A stretch of 64,000 nt of DNA from Rhodamnia argentea (Eukaryota > Streptophyta > Magnoliopsida > Myrtales > Myrtaceae), in the NCBI RefSeq assembly GCF_020921035.1, contig NC_063154.1:744001-808000 (forward strand), written 5' to 3'. The notes beneath the pieces are model-generated. The model had not been told where the DNA came from. It saw only the letters and a list, made by a program, of their open reading frames with translations, and ran no database searches. A program made the position numbers and the translations under genes. Shown here piece after piece: positions 53,997 through 64,000 of the stretch; within the stretch, counting starts at the first letter, position 1; each line of letters starts with the position of its first letter.

Positions 53997-56465
53997 TGTC
54001 GCGACCTAAAAATTGGTTTTTTCAGGTTAACGGATTATTAGGTTAATCAGATTAACTAACCTAATTCGGACTCTCCCAAGTCCTACCGAATCGCAACTTA
54101 GGTTCAATTACGTGTCAAAATTTTAAATTGGAGCCGCCACTAATCTTTTATGGTAGGTAGATTAGAAACATAAATAAAGTATTCGGGAGAAAATACTTTA
54201 TTTCATACGAACCAGAGATTAAATGGATTCGGGGACTTGGTTACATTAACTTTCAATTAATGCCCTTTCAGTACCCGATTTTCATGAAAAATCCTTAGTT
54301 TGATGATTTGATTTTTTTTTTTGGGTTTTCTTTTATTAAATGCAATGCTAATGCAATATACCTATATGACATGTGAGATGTAATGACATGGCAAAAATAC
54401 GTGACATGGCATAGTGACATGGCATAATGACATGGCAAATATGCATGACAAGGAAAATATAATAATGGAAACTAAACTATAATGCTATGCAACGTGAATG
54501 GTATTTTTTAGTACATTTTTGTGTATTTTCGGATTTATGAAAAAATAAAGGTAAAAGACTACCTAAAATGAAATAACATCCGATTTAATTTAAGAAATTG
54601 ATTTCTCAAAGTCCTAATTTTTATTAGATGTTATTTTCATGCAAATGTATGAGAGAACATGATTTAACCTAAGAAAAATGCAACATCTTTTTTTGAATTT
54701 TTTAGGAATTTATTTAAACCATGAAAATAATGAAATTTGAACAAAAATAAACAATATTGCCCATAAAACACCTTTAAATCCGAAATTCCAATTTTTATTC
54801 ACAACATCCCCGAGATTAGGGTTAGCAAATGAATATATTATAGAATTACCGTCGTCCCTATATACATAGGGCAAACCTTGAAATTCTATTTAGGAATTAG
54901 CGATCCGCTCCTCGTTATCGAGGATTTGATATCTAATTGACACATACGGGCACGATCGTACTTCGAGATCGAAGTCATATATTGCCTTTAATGTACGTTT
55001 TCCGAGGGACAAGGCACAAAGAGGGAGCATGTGTTATGGGCAAGATTGTTTATTTAAATGCAAATTTTTAACAAACAATCAATCACATGAACAAATAAAT
55101 ATGCATAAGGACATAAAATGCAAAAGCCAAGGTTGATTGAAGGTGATGCAGCAAAGCAATGTCTCAAAAGTCCTTTGACAGTCAATTAAAAGTTCATTCT
55201 TTTATGATCGAAAGGATTTGCTCTATCAACTTTTAATTACAAATTGATGCACGTTTAGCAAGATACAATAGTTTAAGTGCAAGTTATCAACTGAATAAGC
55301 ATAAATCCACAATCTAAAGTTGCAACATGTTATCTTTTCCAAGCAAAAAATCTGCGCTGCGTAATCCGTCCAAAATAGCCGCTTTTTAGCTCAAATTTTC
55401 AGCAAATCAAGCTCCTAAATAGCCAAGACTCCACCACCAGACGTAGCTTTGTTAGACTCAAATAACGACAAAAGAACGAGCTGTTTTACCACCCAAATAA
55501 GGCTGATTTGAGTGTGAACAAGGGCTGGACAACAGGGTGTTGACGACTTCGAGCGTGCGGATGAACCTTAGTTGTCGACAAGGCTGCACGAGCTAAGTTG
55601 GGATGACGCAAGGCTGGACGATGGAGCTGGGACGCTGTGCTGGATGGCAGAAGGTGGCAGCGTCTCGGTGGATGTCGGACGACAAGACGACGTCGGGATG
55701 ATATGCCGCGGGGGAAAGATTTTCGACCGCGGGGGAAAGATTTTCGACCAAAGCTTGCTTCGACCGAACACCTCTTGCCTTTTGCCTCTCTAAGCTCACG
55801 TGTATTTTTTCTATGACCGTCCCCCCAGAATGCGTGTGTGATGTGTCTTTATATAGTGGATTGCTAGGGCTTCTTCAAAGAATATCACAATTTTTCTTTT
55901 TTTTTCTTGACCGAAATTCCTTTCTTCACATAAAGATATATTTTTCAATGAATATCACACCCTTGCATGGTCAGAAACATAATCTCCGTCAGGCAAATCT
56001 TTCGGGGCATGAACACATATCTTTTTTTTCCTCCCTTCACGTGCAGAAGAAGATTGGGCTTGAAGAATCAAATCTTTAACCAATTTGATCTAATTCTTTC
56101 CTCTTTTGACCATGAAAATATATCTTTCCTCACTTGCATTGCATGCTTGGCCACGTATGACCTAGCCATGTCTTTTCCTTGCCTTTTATGATAATAAAAT
56201 GTGGACTTCGGTTGATCCGAGCAAAACTCAATGCGATTCTCGGCTTAGACCAATTTTCAATTTACTAAGTCTAATGAATACTATTAAACTTAGAAATCAC
56301 TCATTTAAGTCCATCCACCGTTACTCAGAATTAATGCGGATGTGATGCATGCGTGCTAAAAAATAAAAAAATTGATTTGATTATTTTTGTTTAGAACTAG
56401 AATTAGTCCTAATTTTATGCAAAATAAACGACTAAAAAGGAATATCCAAAATTTAGGGGTCAACA
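53997..56465 (-). mobile_element. Solo LTR inserted in SCPL exon 3
   Basis: 2469 bp, TGTCGCGACC...GGGGTCAACA, with target duplication ATTAT at 53992-53996 and 56466-56470. On the minus strand it has the TGTTGACCCC...GTCGCGACA ends of the family of the complete element at 3834. There is a TATATAAAG-type box near 55850 on that strand. No interior remains. Confidence 0.92.
55706..55747. repeat. 21-bp perfect tandem duplication in the solo LTR
   Basis: CCGCGGGGGAAAGATTTTCG plus one base occurs twice head to tail. Its role is unknown; probably replication slippage. Confidence 0.85.
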
Positions 56466-56847
56466 ATTATGTACCTCAGCTTGCTCACAACACCCTCTAC
56501 CACAACAAGGAGGCCAACCGGACCCTTATTAACCTCGAAGGGATTACGGTAAGATCTCTCTCCCCCTATTAGAAAATTATCCTACTTTATACAATTATAT
56601 CACACAATGCGTTGTCAATCGGACTTCGTGAATTGTCAATTCAAATGTGAATTTTTCTCAGTTTTTCTATAAAACACCAAATCAATTTATGCGAAAAGTA
56701 CTTTGCTTGAAAAGTTTGACATTGTTGTACATAACAATACGTGAAGGATTGTGCAATTGACAGGAGAAAGGAAATGCAAATGTTCTTCATCCATTAGCTT
56801 AAAGAAATGCAAATGATCATCATCCACTGGTTTTCGACGCATGCATG

Positions 56848-57368
56848 GGCAAAATTGTCCAAAAAGTCCTAAACATATGCACTCTTGTCATTTCAGTCAA
56901 AAGCTTTTTTTTATTTTGCTAATTGAGTCCTAAACATTTTCACATTTTGTCAATTGAGTCTATTCGACCAACTTTGGCTGAAAATCGCCAATGTGAACGC
57001 TGGCCGCCCTACGCGATACGATCGGCACAGACAAGAACGATTTTAATATTATTATAATAATTTTTACTTTCACATTTTGTCACTGATTTTTTGAATTTTT
57101 TATTATTTTTTTCGCCTAGACCAAGCGAGGGCTATGACAGCCTCGCCGGCTCTAAGTGTTGGGACAACAAACTAAAGAAAAAAAAATGAAAAAATGAAAA
57201 AATATTAAAATACTATTAAAAAAATCCACGTCGGTGTCGATAGACCAAAATTAATCAGGCGGATTGAATTGGCACAAAATTTTTTTAGAGCCGATTAGCA
57301 AAATAGATGTTTAGGATTGAATTGATACAATTATAAAAAAAATTTAGGATGTTTTTGGTAATTCTCCC
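56848..57368. mobile_element. MITE-like element in SCPL intron 3
   Basis: The start GGGCAAAATTGTCCAAAAAG and the end, read in reverse complement (GGGAGAATTACCAAAAACAT), match, and both continue into TCCTAAA followed by paired GCTAATTGAGTCC / AGGATTGAATTG-type segments. The middle has ATTATTATAATAATT and a GGGCTATGACAGCCTCGCC stretch like the element at 52036. It is non-coding. Confidence 0.6.
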
Positions 57369-58608
57369 GGTGTACATACTCCAAAGAATATAAATGTTGA
57401 AACAAAGAAAACCAGGGTCGATAGGGTGCGTGTGGACTTTTAATTGACCGGTTATGCAGATCGGGAACACTGTGATCGACGACGAGGCAGATCTGAGAGG
57501 GATGTACGAATGCTTAGCGACGCACGCGTTGATATCGGACCAAACGTGGAACGAGATTCAAAAGTACTGCGACTTCTCCGCGAACCCACCTCTCATCAGT
57601 CGAGCCAATGCACTTCCGCCGCCGCTGATGCGGACGACGACGTCTCGTCCCTCGACCCGTACAACATCTACGCTCCCTTGGGCTCGTCCTCCAACCTGAC
57701 CTCGCTTCCCAAGAAGGCTTCCGGGAGTTGCGGTTCAAAGTCTCATTGTCGTGATAGGCTGCTGTATATGAACAAACTATTTATTATGTGGTTCGTGCCT
57801 TCTCTTTGTTTTGCAGATAATGAAGTTTGACCCGTGCAGCGAGGACTACGTTCGGGCGTACATGAACAGAGCAGAAGTGGAGGAGGCGCTTCATGCGAAC
57901 GTGACGAAACTCAAGTTTGACTGGGAACCATGCAGCGCCGCGGGGGAGACAGCTCTCGCACCATCCGCCCTGCCCTCCGTGAACTCTCCCATGGACTTCG
58001 TGTCTGGGTTTTCAGGTGAAAATATAATTCGCTCGTCTCGTCTTGATCCCACATTAAGTGCGCAAATTTTCTTTTAGAAAGTGAGTGATAGGGATACCGA
58101 ATGAACTACAGCGAAGTCGAGTATAGTATGTGGAAGTCAATGAACAGTGAAGCTAATGCATCAATGTTTGTACACGGTACGTGTCTTTTCGATTGATGCG
58201 CTGATCGAATGATACGGAAATTGCGGATGGGGTCGTGCCGGTGACTTCGACCAAGAAATCTCTTCATAAGATGGGCCTCCCGACAAAACGTCCATGGCGT
58301 CCTCGGTACGTTGGGGGGCGAGGTGGGTGCCCAGCTTTTTCTCCTGAACAACAGAAAAATCGATATAGATCCTCTCATTTGTCAGAGATATCTAGATACA
58401 CTTCATTGGAAGATCGGGACTTTAATGTCATTTACGTATGGGATGGCGTAGGTTGGGGGATAAGTGCAAGTGTACGAGGGAGATCTAACGTTCGCGACGG
58501 TGCGAGGGGCGGGGCGTCAGGTGCCGAGTTGCCAGCCCCGAAGAGCCCTCTCTCTCATCTCTCACTTCCTCTCTGGCTCTTCACTCCCATCACAATAGCA
58601 ATGGCATA

Positions 58609-59329
58609 GCCCCAAGTCATGAAAGATGACCAATTGCTTATACTTGTTCTATTGCCCTTTTCGTCAATTACTATTTAGGGATTTGATTCTTTGTCCTTCC
58701 AAGGAATAAATCGATTTGGATACTAGCAAATTCGATTTCCTCCTTCCCGTCTTTCGGAGATCGCCGGACCGGTATTGTTTTAAACCACTTTTCCAGCCAT
58801 AGTCGAGGGTTTAAAAGTGTAAATGTTTGGCCTTGTACAATCCTCGATAGAGTTTCACCGACGATTCAATCTACAATATGAGTTTCCAAAGAAAAAAGAG
58901 GAACCGTTGTTGTACGAAGGGAAATAAGGAATTGTAAATGTTAGTGAGGGTAAAATTGGAAAGAAAGAAATTCATTATTCCTTAAACTTACATACCGCTT
59001 TGTTAGGACTTGCAATTTAAAAAAAAAATGGTCCACAAATATTTTATCACGAGGATTTCAAAGACCTAAAGTCCTGGAGCTTAACCAAAGGCACCCTAAC
59101 TCGGGTCGGGGTCGATTTTTCTTGGGCCTATCAAAAGCCGGGTCAGAGTCCCTTGGCATGGTCGGAAATTGGTCAACGGGTTCGTGTGGCTACGTTTGTC
59201 GGACCTACATGGTTACGTGACTATGCCGAGTGCGATTGCTGTCGGAGAAGGGAAGAGACATCCTTCGAAGCCTTCGTCTCCCGCGAACCGGCGGATTGGG
59301 GCGAAGGGAATCTTCCAGCCGCCGGTGGC
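58609..59329. other. Intergenic DNA and presumed promoter of the F-box/WD40 gene
   Basis: Spans from the end of the second SCPL copy to the F-box start. From about 59150 it is open in frame with the F-box gene, but the upstream part is not supported as coding. No clear TATA box is picked out. Confidence 0.45.
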
Positions 59330-62300
59330 ATGACGGGACCATCGCTCGCTGACGGGAGGTCGCCGACCAGGAAGAGGAGCGGCAGCGAGAGAACCACCTC
59401 CATAAACTCTTTGGACCACGACATTCTCTGTGCCGTCTTCTCCTTCCTTGGCCCCTTCGACCTTGCTCGCTGTTCCTCCGTCTGCAAATTCTGGTCTGCC
59501 TCTGCCTCTCCCTCTCCCTTTCCCTCTCGTTTGGCACTTTAGTTCAATTTGGTGTCGAAAGTTGGAAATTTTTTCGGAGTTATGCTTCTTAAGCTGTCTT
59601 AACCCTTCGCTCGCCATTTAGTAGATGATATATAGTGGCCGGTGTATTGGAACAAGTTGAAATATGCGGGGTTTGGATTGGAAATACCGTGAATTGAAGA
59701 CTTTAGACCTGTGTTTCTTGGTTAGACTGAAAGTGCCGCAAATGATTCTCAAGACTAGTGGTCTGAGGGATTTCGGGTAGAGGATGGGCTTAAAAGAAGC
59801 CTATGTGTTTTTGAGCGAATCAAAGAGTTTGGAGGGATATGCTTCATTTTGAAAGGCCTTTTACCCCTTCGGTTTTGCAGGAACAAGATTGTCGACAAAT
59901 CCAAGTTATTGCAAGAGTTGTATTATAGACAGCGTGGCAGTTATGCACATTCTTCCGATATGCCGGCACTCTCACAGAAACCACTGAGACACCATATGCT
60001 GGAATGGGCGATAAAACATCACCAATCTTCTTTGAGAGAAGGCCATGTTGAAGTTGATCAGTGGAAAGGGCATTCAATTGGGTAAGTTTTCCATTACCAC
60101 TACAGACTCACTTCCTCTCCTCCATGTTTGAATTTGAATAAAACCACCATGCATTTGTTACTTTGGTGATTACCCTCTATTAGCATAAGCTTTTGCTCAT
60201 TATTAGGAGCAATTTTTTGTACTTCTTTACGAGCAAGTGTTTCTGGTCATTTACCATTGATCGCACAGGGTAATCAGATGCTTTACTTTCCATGACATAG
60301 TATTTAGTTCCTTTTGGTGAGCATATACCATATGATCTGCTAGTGAGTAACTGGGGAAGACATTGAAAGAACTACAAGCGTTCAACAAATCCTCAGTTTT
60401 ATATGATTTAATATCCAATGGAGTTTATTTGGCAAACAGACTAAATGGATCTTAATCAGAACAGGGGAATTGATCTTTACCAAGGTGGAGTAAGGAGTCC
60501 AAAATAAGATTTAGAATTTATTTATCCTCCTTTCTGATTTTATTTGTTAGACTAGCTTTTAATCATACTCTCTGTTAGGGTCAATCGGTGCCGAATGAAG
60601 ATGGGTTTGATCCTCACTGGTGTAGGTGACAAGGTACGGTCTATTTTTATGCTCTCCTACTTTTTTCTCACTATTTACTTGAAAGAGGTACCATCATGAG
60701 ATTTACTCTGATGATTCTTGGGGTGGCTTAGTCGAATAAAGCTACTGCTAGACGCAAGGAAGTCATGAAAAGAATTTGAATTTCATGAATTATTCCCTTT
60801 GCTTTTCTTGTTGATAAATATTGTTTTTGTGCAATACATTGGTGGCATGATCTAAGAGCCAAAACAAAAGATATTTGTTCTCATATAATGTAATACCATA
60901 GGGTTTTCCTTTTTTTCCTTGGCCAGAGGTGTAATACCATAGGATATGAACCTGAAATTAGAAGAAAAAGTGCAAATAATTTTCTTACTTTGCTATCCTA
61001 TTGTATTTCTGTACCTTCTCATAAGCTGGATACATGATCAATATGTCGGGGATTTGATTTTTTGTATCATGCTTCCTGCCCTTGCGACTTGTTGCTAGCT
61101 TCTTACTATGATGGCACATTAAACAGTAAAAATTAATGAAACAGCACTCTTGAGATGTGTTTTTGAATGATTTATCCTGTCTGGGTAAACTTATTGTGTC
61201 TAACTCCTGACAAAATATCAACTAAGATCTAAAGGCAGTGATCGATCAGCTCTTGTGAAGGAGTTAACTCTATATTCTCTCTCTCTTTAAGTTTTGCTTT
61301 AAAATACCATTCACTTGCTACAAATGTTTTTTCAGTCTTTATCTGGTGGCTAACTTCTCTTTTTCTCGTGGCCACTAACACTGTGCTATGATGTTAGGTT
61401 ATGCGTCTCTGGTCAGCTGAAAGCTACAAATGCCTTGGAGAATATGCTATTCCACATGCAGTTTCTTTAATTGATTATGATTTTGACGAAAGCAAGGTAT
61501 TTTAAGATTTCTCTGTCTCGAGATGGTGGAAAAGGGAACGCCCATTCTTGCTCAGATAGGACCATATATGTAATACAGTTAATTCTGTGCATATGAGGCG
61601 CTCTTTTGTCTTGACAACCTAATTTTGAAGAACATGATTTTACAGCTTTTCATTAAATTTGCGGTACCCTTTAATTCAGAGACATATGCTGGCAATTTCT
61701 GCGCACAACCCATGATTCCATATTAAGGTGCTTCATGTGCAGAAAGGCATCTCTAAAGGCCTTGCCATGTTTCCATTGTAATTTCTTCTTCCTATAGCTG
61801 AACGTCATAAAGCTGGTATTCTTCAACTTCATCATGTGGTTGACTGGTCTGGTTCTTGAGATGGATAGAGGTCTAACAACGATTAAATTGTACTCGATTG
61901 CATAATATGTTTCAGCTATTTACATACGAAACTCTGAAATTCTCCTGTTGACTTTCTGCAGATTGTTGGCTTGATTGGCACTCGCATAAGCATATGGAGG
62001 CGTGGGGGCCAGAGAAGCATATTTCCCTCCCGTGAAGGAACGTTTCCGAAGGGTTTGTGTCTGCGGTGAGTTGAAATATACTCACTTGGATATTCGTTGC
62101 CTTCTCAGAGTAATAGGTTCATAAAACCTGCTATACTTTCAATATCCATGGGAAATAATCTATCAAGTTTCCCTGATTTTTGTTAACGGAGACGTTTTCA
62201 CTTTTTTGCATGGAAATAGGCATTCCGTGTTATGAACTTGTAATTTGGCTCAGTATTTAATGTTCATATCGGAAGTGAATTTGGGATGTCCTTCTCGTGA

Positions 62301-64000
62301 AATATGTGTTTCAGCATTTTCCAACTTTATGCACATGAGAACAGATTCAACTTTCGTTCTAATCAAGAACACTAAAACTTATTCTGGACTATCCTTGACC
62401 GGGAAAAGTAGGAAAATTGATCTTATAAGAAGATTCGGTGCAATTAATGTTGCTTTATCATTCCTTACCATTCTGTATTTGCATCTAGGATGCATACCTA
62501 TTGAAATACGGCTCCATTAAGTTAGATTCTTTATTTCAATCCCAACTGTATATGTTGGTGTAATGACACAGTTTTGGTCATTGTAAGACTGACATCTGAT
62601 CTGCAGTTACCTCGATCCTGAGGCAGTTGTTGGATGTGAGGATGGTACTGTTCGTGTGTTTGACATGTACAGTAGGAAATGTTCTCGAATCATTAGGTAT
62701 GTTATTCTGCTTTGCTAGTTGAAATGTAATTTCTGTCAATAGATTTTCTTACGTGAACCTAAGTTCAATGTCAATCCTATTATGATGCATTGGGGAGGTG
62801 ATTATACTGTAATGACTCGCTAACGATAGTTCTGGTTGACTGCAGGATGCATTCTGCCCCAGTGACCTGCTTATCTTTGAGCGGTGAGCAGTTGATTTTT
62901 AGTAGTTCCTCACTTGGCAGCATCACAATATCAGGTCTTTCATCTGATGAGCGAGTAGCAACATTGAGGCCGAATGATCGCATAGGTTATTTGCTTGCTT
63001 GTTCAGCTAATTTCTAACAGCATACATCTTTAGAATTCATTTTGTTTGAGTGGGTTTGCATGGGGAGTTTCAGTTTGTCATGTTCAATTTGGGATTTTAT
63101 CAGTCAATGTCTGGATCTTTGTATTTCTCACGTCTTTTATTCCCGCAACTAGTTGTTTCCGAAACTTGATTTCATAAGGTCTTGGTTGTAACTTGTCTCT
63201 CAGCTAGTCCTTTTCCCAGCGCATGGGGAAAAAAATTCCTGAAAATTGTTATAGTGTCGCAAATGGCCATGGTGGCATCAGTGCGTAATGGTGGGGTTTG
63301 GTTGTGTAAAATTCAATTGTTCAAGGTTCTTTCTTTTGATCTGCGATGTGATACTGATGAATGTCATGATGGATTTCCACAGCGCCGTCTCAAGGGTCTA
63401 AATATGGTCAAAGTTGTCTGATGATTGCTTATCTTCCTCTTTGCTGCATTATGTTGGGTTGCGTGTGCAAATACATCAAAACCTTTGTCATATTATGAGT
63501 CGAATTTATCTGTGTTACACACTGCGATTTTTTTCCCCCTTAGGCAGGATATGATAGATTGCAGATGCTTGCACCATAGCTAACCTACTCGAACGCTATC
63601 TATTTTTGACAGGTGTAAAGGCATTATGTTTCAACCCTTGTTCGAGTTTAGTATTTGCTGGATGTGCTTCTGGATATGCATCTTGTTGGGATCTCAGGTA
63701 GTTATAGTCCACGACTGTCACTTTCTCTGCTATAGGTACCTTCACGAGATTTAAAAAAATGTCATGTATGTGGGATTCATTTGGTCCCGATCTTCAATAC
63801 CCTAAAAGAAAAAGCAGCTGATAAATGAGAAGATGCTAATTACTCAGGAAAATGGGGCTTCTGTGGGAAAGACGAGTGAGCCCGAACGTGCTGTACTCGC
63901 TGGGACACATGCAGAATGACTCGTCGACGCTGGTTGTTGGTGGAATAGACGGTGTGCTGCGCGTTTTGGATCAAAGCACGGGCGAACTAGTCTCAAGTTA
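59330..64000 (+). CDS. F-box/WD40 repeat protein, 3' end beyond the window
   Basis: The predicted protein has an N-terminal F-box (SINSLDHDILCAVFSFLGPF, then LARCSSVCKFW), which would bind SKP1 in an SCF ubiquitin ligase, and WD40-type blades that would bind the substrate. Nine exons join in phase: 59330-59493, 59881-60081, 60579-60633, 61398-61496, 61962-62065, 62607-62696, 62846-62985, 63613-63697 and 63848 to the end, at least 363 residues with no stops. Blade-like segments are VMRLWSAESYKCLG, VVGCEDGTVRVFDMYSRKC, APVTCLSLSGEQLIFSSSSL and LVFAGCASGYASCWDLR. It resembles the single-copy plant family of At3g52030, named from memory. An ATG at 59153 in the same frame is a less likely start. 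A scrambled relative is in both palindrome arms. Confidence 0.85.

Larger units (their letters stand above)
52892..58608 (+). pseudogene. Second serine carboxypeptidase-like gene, broken by a solo LTR
   Basis: Homologous to the gene at 48532, but it starts within exon 1 (no signal peptide). Pieces: exon 1 end to about 53172 ([25 protein letters not shown] for WLNGG), exon 2 from 53610 ([20 protein letters not shown]), exon 3 from 53802 with GESYAGHY, cut by a solo LTR at 53997-56465 and resuming VPQLAHNTLYHNKEANRTLI, exon 4 from 57457 with a frameshift after DFSAN, exon 5 from 57817 with a frameshift in its second half, exon 6 lacking the catalytic SGDT, and exon 7 with a stop where GGY is expected and GAGR in place of catalytic GAGH. 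Clearly dead. Confidence 0.9.

Noticed and set aside
59153..59329. N-terminal extension of the F-box protein from an upstream ATG
   Set aside because: It is open in frame but shows no conserved feature; the ATG at 59330 gives the usual short lead before the F-box.

Overview
This is plant nuclear DNA. It has spliced genes with GT/AG introns, a telo-box plus TATA promoter in front of ribosomal-protein gene copies, long LTRs with 5-bp target duplications, and AT-rich MITE-like elements. The repeat style reminds me of Myrtaceae (Eucalyptus and relatives), but that is an impression.

The dominant structure is a very large imperfect palindrome. A left arm (about 401-27310) is repeated in inverted orientation as a right arm (about 28752-50982), around a unique spacer of about 1.4 kb. 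Without later transposon insertions each arm is about 19.3 kb. Outermost to innermost, each arm carries: a seven-exon type serine carboxypeptidase-like (SCPL) pseudogene; a small SCPL fragment; an RPS6 (40S ribosomal protein S6) pseudogene; a scrambled F-box/WD40 pseudogene carrying a solo LTR; a fragment of a VAL/HSI2-like B3 repressor gene; an intact two-exon NAA10/ARD1-like N-acetyltransferase gene; another SCPL fragment; and a second RPS6 pseudogene that straddles the inner end.

The right arm reads continuously into complete gene structures at both ends: SCPL exon 7 on the outside, RPS6 exon 1 and promoter on the inside. The left arm stops inside exons at both ends. The right arm therefore looks original and the left arm a derived inverted copy. 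After the duplication a 7.6-kb LTR retrotransposon (3834-11462, target duplication ATGAT) entered only the left arm and a 2.85-kb solo LTR (43755-46605, target duplication CTCTC) only the right arm. The opposite arm holds the empty site in each case. A third solo LTR (15582-17843 and 38240-40505) is in both arms and predates the duplication. Divergence is uneven: the block around the acetyltransferase is almost identical, the rest differs by a few per cent.

Beyond the right arm lie a second SCPL gene (52892-58608), broken by a 2.47-kb solo LTR inside the exon of the catalytic serine, and then a well-preserved F-box/WD40 gene (from 59330, running off the window end), a close relative of the F-box pseudogene in the arms. 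The only genes that look translatable are the two inverted acetyltransferase copies and the F-box/WD40 gene. The retrotransposon interior encodes no recognisable polymerase but holds a tandem array of alternating hairpins with compensatory base changes.
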